Assembly: GCA_036480375.1 (NCBI GenBank)
Contig: JAZGGI010000033.1
Location: 84,707-148,706, forward strand
Direction of reading: 5' to 3'
Length of the DNA: 64,000 bases
Source of the DNA: Candidatus Zixiibacteriota bacterium
GTDB lineage: Bacteria > Zixibacteria > MSB-5A5 > GN15 > JAAZOE01
This document shows positions 1-8,088 of the stretch, one piece after another (positions within the stretch are counted from its first letter, which is position 1; each line of letters starts with the position of its first letter). Under the pieces are notes generated by a model. It saw only the letters and a list, made by a program, of their open reading frames with translations, made no database searches and was not told the DNA's origin. The translations under genes were made by a program, and so were the position numbers.

Positions 1-323
1 GGCAAATAAGCCTCATCGTAGGAAAGATCGGCGTCACAGGTGAGGATATATTTTCCTCGGGCATGAGCGATTCCGGTACGCAGGGCTCTCCCCCGCCCCG
101 AATTATCGGGATAACCAACCGGACGCAGGGTATCATCCTGCCGAGCCATAGCCTGCAATTTTCCCATAGTATTATCTTTTGAACCATCGTCAACCGCGAT
201 AATTTCAAACGGCATATTGGTAATTTTCAGAGCGGTTCGAATCATTTCGATGTTGCCCGGCAAATTGTCGGCTTCGTTATACATCGGGACGACGATAGAT
301 ATTTCGATATGATCTTTATTCAT
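1..323 (-). CDS. Glycosyltransferase family 2 (Dpm1-like), C-terminus off the window
   Basis: This is the N-terminal part of a GT-A fold glycosyltransferase, about 107 codons, running off the left edge. The translated minus strand begins MNKDHIEISIVVPMYNEADN and contains DDGSKDNT and later TCDADLSYDE, the nucleotide-sugar and metal-binding signatures of GT2 enzymes such as dolichol- or polyprenol-phosphate mannose synthases. The ATG overlaps the stop of the upstream DUF2723 gene as ATGA, so the two are translationally coupled. Such enzymes load a sugar onto a lipid carrier for a membrane transferase. The neighbouring DUF2723 protein is a good candidate recipient, and pilin a possible final target (inference). 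Sugar specificity cannot be read from the fragment. Confidence 0.85.
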   Translation of the reverse strand, partial: MNKDHIEISIVVPMYNEADNLPGNIEMIRTALKITNMPFEIIAVDDGSKDNTMGKLQAMARQDDTLRPVGYPDNSGRGRALRTGIAHARGKYILTCDADLSYDEAYL

Positions 324-2224
324 TTCAAACTTAATTTCCTTCCGGATAATTTATTAAGTAATTGTTCGGCTTCGGGACATCCCTCTCCGATTTTAGTCGC
401 CTGTTCCAGCAGTAAAACGGCATCGGCGGTCCGGCCGGAATTCAGCATGGCTATTCCGAGTCTCAAAAAATATTCCGGATTTTCATCGTCGGTCCGGATA
501 GCATATTCAAAATATTCCAGGGCATAATTCGGGAGGCGGCGCCGGTCATAAAAAGTACCCAGATTAAAGGCATTGCGAGCAACAAATTCCCTGGTCAATA
601 AATCGGCTGCGTTGCCAGCTATATTCTCCAGAATTGTTTTTTGCTCTTCTATTTTATCGGAATTTATTTCTTGTTTTTCCTCGCTGAGGCAAAATAGAAA
701 TCCATCGGGATGAATATGTTCCGGATTTATTCCGGGCACTCCGTATTGAATGTAGATTGGCCGTAGAGGAAAATTCAAATCGCATAAATATGAGATATAT
801 TCAGGCAGCGAAATTATCTTGTTTTGGTCGATTACTTCCGGCAGCAAAAGATCGGGATAATTGATTTCTAATTGTCCTCGATAATCCGGCCGATACAGGG
901 CTCCCGCCGATATTACCGCGATATCGCTTCTTTTATTCTGGGCGTAGCAATGATTCCACAGAGGTAGAACGACATTATCTTCATTGACAATCAAAAGCGA
1001 TTTCCGAGGTGCCCGATCGAGGATAGATTCGGCCAAAATATCGGAACCTCTGGCTGCGGACAAATCGGAAGCGTATAAATTTTCATAGAGCTGGAAAAAC
1101 GCGAGGATGACAAAAACGGCAGGTATGAATTTTCCGAAATTTGATTTGTTCTTTATTTGTTCCGCTAATGAGAACAATCCCGATATGGAGATGATAATAA
1201 GTACGGCAAGGGGAATCCCTGTATAAGCCACGATATCAAAATTGAATAGTCTGAATTCGGCGGCCCATATCACCAGCAGGAATCCGAGAGGAAACAAAGA
1301 TGCCATTAACACCAAATCCCATCGTCGGTTTCTGAATACCCGGAAGAGACAAGCAATCAAGCCTATCAAAATCAAGCTTCCTGTTTGATCGTATATAAAC
1401 CGGACTAATGCTCCAGCCCTCTCAGCATAATTGGGTACGGCTGCTTGTGATGCAGGGATGAAATCCTGGCCGGTTCTTGTTATCGCTTTGAATGTCGCGG
1501 AGATTGTCTTGGGTTGACCGGAATTTACTGCGGGATCGAGATTGGCTCGAATCGGCAAATAGATATATGCGCTCAATGCAATCGCAAATATTACCATTCC
1601 AGTAGAAACTATTTTTCCAACAAACCCAAAATCGAATTTTTGAGTCAGGTGGAATACCATTCCAATAAATAGAGGCAAAGTGATTAACGCCAAAAGTGAA
1701 TGATTGGTAAATGCTAACCCTTGAATAAAAATAGCGAGGAAACAAAGTTTCACTTTTTGACGATTGGATTTCTCACTTAGAATTTTCAGATATAAAAACA
1801 TTATTAGCGCAAGAAGGAGGTTATTCAGGGCGTAAACTTCGGCACGAAGGGATGACTGCCAAACCGGCAAGGTCAACCCGATCATGATTGCTCCGCAAGA
1901 GGCAACCAGTTTGGAATTAATTGAACCACTTATAATTCTGCTCATGAATGATAAAAGGATAAAATAAATGACCACTCCTGCAAATGAAGACGCGACGGCC
2001 GAATAGAGATTGCTGTCAAAAGCCGGACCGCCAGGGCTGATTAAATGAAAGGCTTTCCCGATAATCGTATAAATGGGAAAACTCGGTGAATGAGGCAATC
2101 CCAGTATTTCATTGCAGGTGGCAAAAGCGGCTGAATCGACCCAGAAATTCCCTGGGGCAATCGTCCAAAGATAAATTGCCAACAAAATTATAAAAACGGA
2201 AGCTGGAGCCGTAACTTGTTTCAT
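320..2224 (-). CDS. DUF2723 multi-pass membrane protein (PMT-like glycosyltransferase) with C-terminal TPR
   Basis: This is a 634-residue membrane protein. The N-terminus (about residues 12-60) has the DUF2723 signature: a first membrane helix, then FWVDSAAFATCNEILGLPHS, where an acidic residue follows the helix and a GIPH-like motif follows that. About ten hydrophobic helices extend to residue ~390. A soluble domain follows, and about residues 545-630 contain two TPR-like repeats (NYALEYFEYAIRTDDENPEY). DUF2723 proteins are related to the protein O-mannosyltransferase (GT-C) superfamily. The gene lies between two pilin genes and a GT2 gene on the same strand, which suggests glycosylation of a surface or pilus protein (inference). 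Its stop overlaps the GT2 start by 4 bases. Confidence 0.8.
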   Translation of the reverse strand: MKQVTAPASVFIILLAIYLWTIAPGNFWVDSAAFATCNEILGLPHSPSFPIYTIIGKAFHLISPGGPAFDSNLYSAVASSFAGVVIYFILLSFMSRIISGSINSKLVASCGAIMIGLTLPVWQSSLRAEVYALNNLLLALIMFLYLKILSEKSNRQKVKLCFLAIFIQGLAFTNHSLLALITLPLFIGMVFHLTQKFDFGFVGKIVSTGMVIFAIALSAYIYLPIRANLDPAVNSGQPKTISATFKAITRTGQDFIPASQAAVPNYAERAGALVRFIYDQTGSLILIGLIACLFRVFRNRRWDLVLMASLFPLGFLLVIWAAEFRLFNFDIVAYTGIPLAVLIIISISGLFSLAEQIKNKSNFGKFIPAVFVILAFFQLYENLYASDLSAARGSDILAESILDRAPRKSLLIVNEDNVVLPLWNHCYAQNKRSDIAVISAGALYRPDYRGQLEINYPDLLLPEVIDQNKIISLPEYISYLCDLNFPLRPIYIQYGVPGINPEHIHPDGFLFCLSEEKQEINSDKIEEQKTILENIAGNAADLLTREFVARNAFNLGTFYDRRRLPNYALEYFEYAIRTDDENPEYFLRLGIAMLNSGRTADAVLLLEQATKIGEGCPEAEQLLNKLSGRKLSLK

Positions 2225-2261
2225 AAACTATATTTCGGCTGATATGAAAAAGATTTGACCA

Positions 2262-2286
2262 ATAAAAAAAGCGGGCATTGCCTGCT
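2262..2286 (-). terminator. Rho-independent terminator after pilin gene 1
   Basis: On the minus strand a 6-bp stem (AGCAGG / CCCGCT, one G-U pair) with a 5-base loop is followed by a run of seven T. It lies 27 bases beyond the stop of the 2313-2744 pilin gene and so separates the pilins from the DUF2723 gene. Confidence 0.65.
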
Positions 2287-2312
2287 TTATGGATTTTTAT
2301 ACACGAAGGGTA

Positions 2313-2744
2313 TTAAAAATCGGCGTCATTACTGACGCAAATAAGATTCCCGCCTTCATCTATAGTCCACGTATCGACGTCGTCGTCGTCGTCAAGAATA
2401 CCGCAGGTGGCGGTAACTAACAAGTCGGTATCATCGGCGGTGTTGATGGTATAGGTATAAATCGCGCTGGGCATGATTTCAACCATAATACCCTCGAAAG
2501 CAGTCGGTGCCACGGCGGAGCCGGTCACTCCCGCTCCCCAATAAGAGGTATGATCAAGACGATACTGGCGTTCCATACTGTATAATTGTTTCAGCATCTG
2601 CTTGGCTTCGACCTGTTTGGATTTAGTCGAGACTCTCATGAATCGAGGTACAGCCAGGGCGGCCAATATGCCGACAATAACAACAACAATCATCAGTTCA
2701 ATTAGCGTAAACCCCTTTTGATTCCGACGGAATATGGAAAACAT
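2313..2744 (-). CDS. Type IV pilin-like protein 1
   Basis: This 143-residue prepilin has a short basic leader ending in QKG, directly followed by FTLIELMIVVVIVGILAALA. That is the class III signal: prepilin peptidase cuts after G11, the new N-terminal Phe is methylated, and Glu at +5 is present. The hydrophobic alpha-1 helix is followed by a globular domain ending in Cys-containing strands (TATCGILDDDDD). It is a close paralogue of the 2837-3271 gene. The ribosome site GGAGG sits just before the ATG. No sigma-54 or clear sigma-70 promoter is seen in front, and a hairpin lies between the two pilin genes, so it may be expressed by read-through at a lower level (inference). A major pilin or a pseudopilin are both possible. 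Confidence 0.88.
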   Translation of the reverse strand: MFSIFRRNQKGFTLIELMIVVVIVGILAALAVPRFMRVSTKSKQVEAKQMLKQLYSMERQYRLDHTSYWGAGVTGSAVAPTAFEGIMVEIMPSAIYTYTINTADDTDLLVTATCGILDDDDDVDTWTIDEGGNLICVSNDADF

Positions 2745-2784
2745 TTTAAACCTCCACGTCAGATTTCAATAATCGATTCGTACC

Positions 2785-2816
2785 TAAAAAAAGGGCGGAA
2801 GTGACTGCTTCCGCCC
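2785..2816 (-). terminator. Terminator between the two pilin genes
   Basis: A perfect 9-bp stem (GGGCGGAAG / CTTCCGCCC) with a 6-base loop is followed on the minus strand by seven T. It lies 20 bases after the stop of pilin gene 2. A short A-run on the other side makes it look bidirectional, but no plus-strand gene uses it. Confidence 0.75.
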
Positions 2817-2836
2817 AAAAGGTGCTTTTTATCAAT

Positions 2837-3271
2837 TTAGTTTAAGACAACATCATCTGCGGTACAAAGCAGCTCGCCTCTTTCATCGATAGTCCAGGAA
2901 TCTACCTGAACATCATCATCAAGAATACCACAGGTGGCCGTCACGAGAAGATCGGTGCCATCGGCTGTGGTGATGGTGTAGGAATAAATAGCGGTCGGCA
3001 TAATTTCGACACCAATGGTATTGAAGGTGTTAGGCGCTGCGGCTGAAGAAGTTATACCAGCTCCCCAATAGGTGCTGTGATCCTGACGATAGGTACGTTC
3101 CATAGTATAAATCTGTTTTAATACCTGTTTGGCTTCAGACTGTTTTGACTTGGTTGAAGCCCTCATGAAACGAGGAATAGCCAGAGCAGCCAAAATACCG
3201 ATGATTACGACAACGATCATGAGCTCGATGAGGGTGAAACCTCTTTGACGATTGTGGAATTTTGAGAACAT
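2837..3271 (-). CDS. Type IV pilin-like protein 2 (likely major pilin)
   Basis: This 144-residue prepilin has leader MFSKFHNRQRG followed by FTLIELMIVVVIIGILAALA: prepilin peptidase site after G11, Phe +1, Glu +5 and a long hydrophobic helix. The body matches the neighbouring pilin at most positions, including the closing TATCGILDDD strand, so the pair arose by tandem duplication. The start is supported by AGGAGG upstream of the ATG. A sigma-54 promoter (3338-3353) and a terminator bracket this gene, giving it its own strong transcription unit next to an NtrC-type regulator gene. That is the arrangement known for pilA/pilR. I expect it to be the main fibre subunit, but pseudopilin use cannot be excluded. 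Confidence 0.9.
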   Translation of the reverse strand: MFSKFHNRQRGFTLIELMIVVVIIGILAALAIPRFMRASTKSKQSEAKQVLKQIYTMERTYRQDHSTYWGAGITSSAAAPNTFNTIGVEIMPTAIYSYTITTADGTDLLVTATCGILDDDVQVDSWTIDERGELLCTADDVVLN

Positions 3272-3337
3272 TGAAAACCTCCTAATACTTTAACGTTGGT
3301 TCTTTGTGTTGGTTACTTTTCATACTGTCTTCACTAT

Positions 3338-3353
3338 TGCAAGGGATATGCCA
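3338..3353 (-). promoter_or_regulatory. Sigma-54 promoter of pilin gene 2
   Basis: The minus strand reads TGGCATATCCCTTGCA, which matches the RpoN consensus TGGCAC-N5-TTGC. The GG and GC elements have the canonical spacing. Transcription would start near 3327, about 55 bases before the pilin ATG. An NtrC-family activator is encoded immediately upstream. Confidence 0.78.
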
Positions 3354-3530
3354 TTTGAAGATAAAGTTCAAATTTGCTTGAGCGATTTCCATAACCTTCT
3401 ATCCTACAATACCTTTTCCCTTGAAAATTTATCCCGGTATTATCATTTTTGGCCATATATGGGTTTGAGGCTATATATTTTCGTTTGTATTCTGCCCACA
3501 TAATTGCATTTTGCCATAGTCCAGCCAGGA

Positions 3531-4904
3531 TTATTTAGCCTTTTCCTTTATCCCTCCGGTTTTATATTTTTCCAGTTTTCTATACAAAGTCGAAGCGTCT
3601 ATTCCCAATACCTTGGCCGCTTTTGATTTATTGCCGTCGGATTGATCCAGGACCCAGTGGATATAGGCTTTTTCTATAAATTCAAGAGGAGGTGTTTTCT
3701 GGTCAGCCGGGCCGACTAAAGAATCCTGCTTGCCGGTCACAACATTGTCGGGGAATGATGCAGGCGCCAGTATATTATCTTTGGAAAGCAATACCGCTCT
3801 CTCAATAGTATTCTCAAGTTCACGGACATTACCGGGCCAGAAATAAGCCGAAAGAAGGCTATATACTTCAGGCTGAATTTCTTTCTTCTCCAAACCGTGG
3901 CGGCGGCAGAATTTATTGACAAAAAAGTCAATTAGAAGCGGAATGTCGTCAGCTCTTTCGCGAAGAGGCGGTATATGAATCGGAATTACGTTTAGGCGAT
4001 AGTACAAATCGGCCCGGAAGCGGCCTTCCTTGACTTCTTGTTCCAAATTGGCGTTGGTGGCCGTGATAAGACGAACATCAACCGATATAGGAGTCGTCTC
4101 TCCAATCGGCGTTATCTTCTTTTCTTCAAGAACCCGAAGAAGTTTGGCCTGTATTGAAGGCGAAGTATCGCCTATTTCATCGAGGAAAAATGTCCCGCCG
4201 TCGGCGACTTTGAACTGACCTTCCTTGGCCTTAACAGCTCCGGTAAAAGCTCCTTTGCCATGACCGAATAATTCGGATTCCAATAGAGTTTCCGGAATAG
4301 CGGCGCAATTGATACTAACAAAGCGTCCGTCGCTTCGGTCGGATATTAAATGCAGACCTCGGGCGACTAAATCCTTTCCGGTTCCGGATTCGCCCCGAAT
4401 TAGAACCGTGGAATCGGCCCGGGCAACCTGTTTGATCAATTCCTTCAGCCGGATAATTGGCTCGGAAATTCCTACTATACTATCCAAACCCTGAGTTTGA
4501 GCCAACTGCTTGCGCAGGCTAATATTCTCGCCGACTATTATATTATGAGAAACGACCTTTTCAATGGCCAGTTTGATTTCGTCTATCTTAAATGGTTTGG
4601 TGATGTAGTCACAGGCCCCCAGCTTCATCGCCTCAATCGCCGATTCCACCGAGGCGAAGGCGGTCATGACGATAAAATCCTGATGCTCTTTTTTATCTTT
4701 AACCTGATTGAGAAGTTCCAGCCCGGACATTTCCGGCATCATCATATCAGTGATGACGAGATCATAATCATTGTCGCAAATCCGTTTTACGGCATCATTT
4801 CCATTAGTGCTGGTCTCGACCTCATACCCCTCCTTCTGGAGCATGATAGCCATGAAGTTGCACATGGATTCTTCATCATCGACAACGAAAATTCTATTAG
4901 CCAT
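3531..4904 (-). CDS. Sigma-54-dependent response regulator, NtrC/PilR type
   Basis: This 457-residue protein has three domains. Residues 1-120 are a receiver with the acidic pair DDEE, phospho-acceptor Asp in LVITDMMMPE and the conserved Lys in YITKPF. Residues ~140-375 are an AAA+ sigma-54 activator domain with Walker A GESGTGKD, the sigma-54 contact loop GAFTGA and Walker B FFLDEIG. Residues ~405-457 are a Fis-type helix-turn-helix (KSKAAKVLGIDASTLYRKLEKY). It opens promoter complexes of RpoN RNA polymerase. The sigma-54 site in front of the adjacent pilin gene is the obvious target, so a PilR-like role is likely (inference). No partner histidine kinase is in this part of the window. Confidence 0.92.
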   Translation of the reverse strand: MANRIFVVDDEESMCNFMAIMLQKEGYEVETSTNGNDAVKRICDNDYDLVITDMMMPEMSGLELLNQVKDKKEHQDFIVMTAFASVESAIEAMKLGACDYITKPFKIDEIKLAIEKVVSHNIIVGENISLRKQLAQTQGLDSIVGISEPIIRLKELIKQVARADSTVLIRGESGTGKDLVARGLHLISDRSDGRFVSINCAAIPETLLESELFGHGKGAFTGAVKAKEGQFKVADGGTFFLDEIGDTSPSIQAKLLRVLEEKKITPIGETTPISVDVRLITATNANLEQEVKEGRFRADLYYRLNVIPIHIPPLRERADDIPLLIDFFVNKFCRRHGLEKKEIQPEVYSLLSAYFWPGNVRELENTIERAVLLSKDNILAPASFPDNVVTGKQDSLVGPADQKTPPLEFIEKAYIHWVLDQSDGNKSKAAKVLGIDASTLYRKLEKYKTGGIKEKAK

Positions 4905-5183
4905 GTTCTTTTTCTTCCCTTTATGGAAACTGTGGTTGGAGAAAAGCTTCCATTACAGGAAATCGGCAATAGACATAGGCCCTAAAGGCTGGATTAGCAT
5001 TTTGCAATATATTTTAACAGATATGCGAAGTAGCTATATCCACGCTGTAAGTTGTATAATAGCAACCAAATACACCTGTGTAAGAGTTCTACGGGCAAGA
5101 CTGTAATCCCAAATATTTTGAGAGGATTCTTGATTTATATTTATTAACGCTTTTTATTGTAGTTTTAGACTCGGGAGCTATTA

Positions 5184-5639
5184 ATGATGGAAAATTCTTT
5201 ACTTGCTGAAATCAGAAAGATCGCCGAAAATACCGGTGAAAAATCTGATTTCCTGATGAAAGCGGCCCAGACAATTCAAAACAATTATCCTCAATATAAC
5301 TGGATCGGATTCTATTTCTTAAAAGAAGAAAAGTTACATGTCGGGCCGTATGTCGGCAAGCCGACACCCCATACTATAATTGATCTTAATAGCGGAGTCT
5401 GCGGGGCGGCTGTCAGCCAACAGGAGACTATTGTTGTAGATGACGTCAATGCCGATCCGAGATACCTGGCCTGTTCTCTTGAGACGAAATCCGAAATTGT
5501 GATACCCATAAGATGCAATGGCGAGATAATCGGTGAATTGGATATAGACTCGAATAAAAAAGCGGCCTTTACCGAAGATGATAAAATGATTTTAGAAGAG
5601 GCTGCGGAATTAATCGGCGATATATTGAGTAAGTACTAA
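5184..5639 (+). CDS. GAF-domain protein, free methionine-(R)-sulfoxide reductase family
   Basis: This 151-residue protein is a single GAF domain. It has the fRMsr layout: NWIGFYFL, then GPYVGKP, GVCGAAVSQQ, the segment RYLACSLETKSEIVIP and GELDIDS. Cysteines equivalent to the resolving and catalytic Cys (GVCG and LACS) are present. The third family Cys, usually just after the GK motif, is replaced by a TPHT stretch. Free Met-R-SO reductases repair oxidised methionine using thioredoxin. With one Cys missing it may work through only two cysteines or may be a sensor (inference). The start is the first of two ATG codons after GGGAG. It is followed 14 bases downstream by a small membrane-protein gene. 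Confidence 0.72.
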   Translation: MMENSLLAEIRKIAENTGEKSDFLMKAAQTIQNNYPQYNWIGFYFLKEEKLHVGPYVGKPTPHTIIDLNSGVCGAAVSQQETIVVDDVNADPRYLACSLETKSEIVIPIRCNGEIIGELDIDSNKKAAFTEDDKMILEEAAELIGDILSKY

Positions 5640-5652
5640 TCGGGAGGAAATG

Positions 5653-5814
5653 ATGTTTTTTGGAATAGTTCTGGTTATCCTGGGAGTTCTATTACTGTTA
5701 AAGGAAGTCGGCATAATCCACTGGACATTTTGGGGATATTTCTGGCCGATTCTGATTATCGCCCTCGGAGCCCGCATGATTATGGGCGGTAAAAAAAACA
5801 CATCAATTGATTAA
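5653..5814 (+). CDS. Small membrane protein (LiaI/DUF5668-like)
   Basis: This 53-codon gene lies directly behind the GAF gene with GGGAGG as ribosome site. Of two adjacent ATG codons the second (5653) gives better spacing. The product has two short hydrophobic segments (FFGIVLVILGVLLLL and FWPILIIALGARMI) joined by KEVGIIHWTFWGY, and a lysine-rich tail. The pattern of two helices with an FWP motif before the second resembles LiaI/LiaF-type transmembrane modules that respond to envelope conditions. The family link is from the pattern only. Function is unknown. Confidence 0.6.
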   Translation: MFFGIVLVILGVLLLLKEVGIIHWTFWGYFWPILIIALGARMIMGGKKNTSID

Positions 5815-6111
5815 TTGCTCCGCGGTTTCCACTTTGGATCAAGATGGAACAGGCTTATGGATTTTAGCCGGGGAGAAAAACACCAGATTGATGCTATTGC
5901 GGATTACATCGTGCAGCAACTCTTTATAAATCCTCAGCGTCTTTTAATAGAAGCAAAATGTAAGGATAACCCTACTGATATTTCTGTTACACGAAATGTC
6001 GGGGGCGTGTTGAAGGATGTTGGTGAATATTGGCATAAGGGTGTAACCGGTAATCTACATTTTCATTTTAAGAATTCTTATCCGTTTTTGAACATCATAT
6101 TTTTCCCGTAA
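5815..6111 (+). pseudogene. Restriction-endonuclease-like fragment
   Basis: An open frame of about 98 codons starting at a TTG contains EKHQIDAIADYIV, RLLIEAKC and RNVGGVLKDVGEYW. This combination fits the D-x(n)-E-x-K nuclease core of Mrr/REase-like proteins, where the Asp and the EAK triad bind metal. There is no recognisable start region and no further domain. Similarity stops near 6050, where an antisense TPR gene remnant ends. I read it as a gene piece left by rearrangement, truncated on both sides. Expression is doubtful because no ribosome site is visible. Confidence 0.5.
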
Positions 6112-6534
6112 TTCCGCATCGACATTTATCCAGATTGAATCAAATAATTCATATTGCTCGATAGCTTTATCATACCAGTTCGATTTTTCGTAGGCAAGGC
6201 CCAGATAATAATGCGACAAGACATCCCAAATTTGCCAGGTTCCTCGTGGCGAGATGTAAATGGTTTGCAAATGCTGAAACTCGGCGACGGCCTGGCCTAT
6301 ATTTTCATTCTCGAAATAGGCCAGTGCTTTCATAAATTGCCAATCGAAATTATGTGTTTGAATTGACAGCTTATCAAAGTATTCAAGGGCCGGACCGGGA
6401 TTATTCGCCCCTAATTCGGCACAACCTTTGGAGTACCAATAATACTGTAAATCAGATCCTAAATTTCCTAAATATGTCTTAAGCAATTCATTCACGCGCT
6501 CGGCCTCCTCCATTTCCCCTGTTTTCCCCAGCAA
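6055..6534 (-). pseudogene. C-terminal TPR fragment of a larger protein
   Basis: These 159 codons of TPR helices (GPALEYFDKLSIQTHNFDW, YYLGLAYEKSNWYDKAIEQY) have a natural-looking basic end. The frame begins at a TTG inside a repeat and stays open upstream to about 6540, where the opposite strand becomes a different broken gene. This means the N-terminal part has been lost. The repeat style matches the C-terminal halves of the Ser/Thr kinase-TPR proteins between 14 and 23 kb, so it may be the tail of a deleted family member (inference). Confidence 0.6.
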
Positions 6535-6556
6535 GTACTGTTACGCAACCAAAGGT

Positions 6557-7885
6557 ATGCATTCCATCACACAAAATTTATATTATTTAAATAACGGTGA
6601 CGCCAGTTTTTCAAAAATCACCGATGATATCGTTTCCACCGATTTAGGAGCCTCATACACATCGATCTTGATCGATTATGACAATGACGGCAATTTGGAT
6701 ATTTTTGTGGCCGATCAAGGCACCATGCCACCCTCCGGACCATGCTATGACCAGCTATATCATGGCGAGGGAGACGGGAGTTTTACGAAAGTTGTTTCCG
6801 GAGAGATAGTTGATGACTCGGTGCATTCCCATGGAATTGCCTGCGCTGATTTCGATAATGATGGGGATCAGGATTTGATGGTTCTCAAGTATAATGCCGA
6901 AAATGTAATGTTTGAAAATAACGGCGGTGAATTTACGGCAATTACCGGAGCCAATTTCCTCAGCGATGTCTTTGCGTCCGGTATTAGCTGGGGCGACTGC
7001 GATAATGACGGCGATTTGGATTTATTCGTAGCCTGTTATCAGGGATATAATAACGCGCTTTATCTAAACAATGGCGACGGCACATTTTTAGAAATTACCG
7101 GCGAAAATATTGTTAATGACGGCGCCTGGTCTTCGGGCAGTTGCTGGGGGGATTTTGATAATGACGGCGATCTTGACTTATACGTCACGAATTATCGGAC
7201 CGGCTATGCTTCGCCAAATTATCTATATTTAAATGATGGACAAGCCAATTTTACATTAATCGAAGAACCAAACTATGTAAACATTCCGGGGCAGTCAGGA
7301 ATGGTGGCCTCAGCCGATTACGACCATGACGGCTATCTTGATCTTTATCATATCAATTGGTCTGAGGGAGAACCGAATGTATTGTATCGCAATAACGGCT
7401 GGAATAATAATTGGTTAAACGTTAAATGCATAGGTACTTCTTCAAATGGGTCAGCTATCGGAGCAAAGATAATAGCCTACGCGCAAATAAACGGATCCAG
7501 CGTTCAGCAATTAAGAGAAATAACCTCGCTTACCGGCAATGGATCGCAGAACAACCTTAACGCTCATTTTGGATTGGGCGACGCTACTATTGTTGATACC
7601 GTCAAGGTTATATGGCCGAGCGGAGTCGTCAATGTTTTAAACGACGTTGCCATAAATCAGTTTATAGAGATACTTGAAGTATGCGGTGACGCCAATGACG
7701 ATCTGGGAGTAAACGTGGGTGACGCGGTCTATATCATTAACCACGTTTTCAAAGGCGGCCCAGCCCCTGAGCCGCTAATAGCTGGAGATGCCAATTGCGA
7801 CGGCGAGTGCAATGTTGGCGATGCAGTATATTTAATAAATCATGTCTTCAAAGGCGACCCGGGACCGTGTTCCGAATGCAATTAA
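6557..7885 (+). CDS. FG-GAP/VCBS repeat protein with ASPIC/UnbV and dockerin ends, N-terminus missing
   Basis: This 442-codon gene holds about six FG-GAP (VCBS) beta-propeller repeats. Each carries a calcium-type loop such as DYDNDGNLDIF, DFDNDGDQDL or DFDNDGDLDLY. An ASPIC/UnbV domain follows (about residues 290-375; GIGAKI-like SAIGAKI, VIWPSG). A dockerin-like repeat pair spans residues ~378-438 (GDAVYIINHVFKGGPAP, GDAVYLINHVFKGD). There is no signal peptide: the frame starts in mid-repeat and remains open upstream into the antisense TPR fragment. The 5' end was therefore lost at the ~6540 breakpoint. The intact parent would be an extracellular protein. This copy is probably not secreted and may be a pseudogene. 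Confidence 0.75.
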   Translation: MHSITQNLYYLNNGDASFSKITDDIVSTDLGASYTSILIDYDNDGNLDIFVADQGTMPPSGPCYDQLYHGEGDGSFTKVVSGEIVDDSVHSHGIACADFDNDGDQDLMVLKYNAENVMFENNGGEFTAITGANFLSDVFASGISWGDCDNDGDLDLFVACYQGYNNALYLNNGDGTFLEITGENIVNDGAWSSGSCWGDFDNDGDLDLYVTNYRTGYASPNYLYLNDGQANFTLIEEPNYVNIPGQSGMVASADYDHDGYLDLYHINWSEGEPNVLYRNNGWNNNWLNVKCIGTSSNGSAIGAKIIAYAQINGSSVQQLREITSLTGNGSQNNLNAHFGLGDATIVDTVKVIWPSGVVNVLNDVAINQFIEILEVCGDANDDLGVNVGDAVYIINHVFKGGPAPEPLIAGDANCDGECNVGDAVYLINHVFKGDPGPCSECN

Positions 7886-7930
7886 AGGAATACAGATAAT
7901 GGGGGGTAATATACTTGACTAATGGCGAAC

Positions 7931-7975
7931 AGTACAGTATATTACAGTACAGTATATTGCAGGACAGTATATTAT
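7931..7975. repeat. Three tandem 15-bp repeats
   Basis: The unit AGTACAGTATATTAC occurs three times in direct succession (7931-7945, 7946-7960, 7961-7975), with two changes in the second and third copies. It lies in the 200-base gap between the truncated FG-GAP gene and the protease gene. It could be a binding-site array or slippage-prone filler. No gene is seen in this gap. Confidence 0.75.
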
Positions 7976-8088
7976 ACCACCGCCTGTAATTAGCAGTCAT
8001 ATGCAATTAAGGCAACGGTTTATAAATACTCGAATGTATTGCTGTATTGCCAACAAAATATCCTGGGGAGATTCTGGCGGAGTATATC

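Noticed and set aside
7931..7975. CRISPR-like array
   Set aside because: Units are directly adjacent and lack spacers; no cas genes are visible.
8047..8088. Longer TTG start for the secreted protease
   Set aside because: The ATG at 8089 has a good ribosome site and starts the signal peptide directly; the extra 14 residues would sit in front of the signal.
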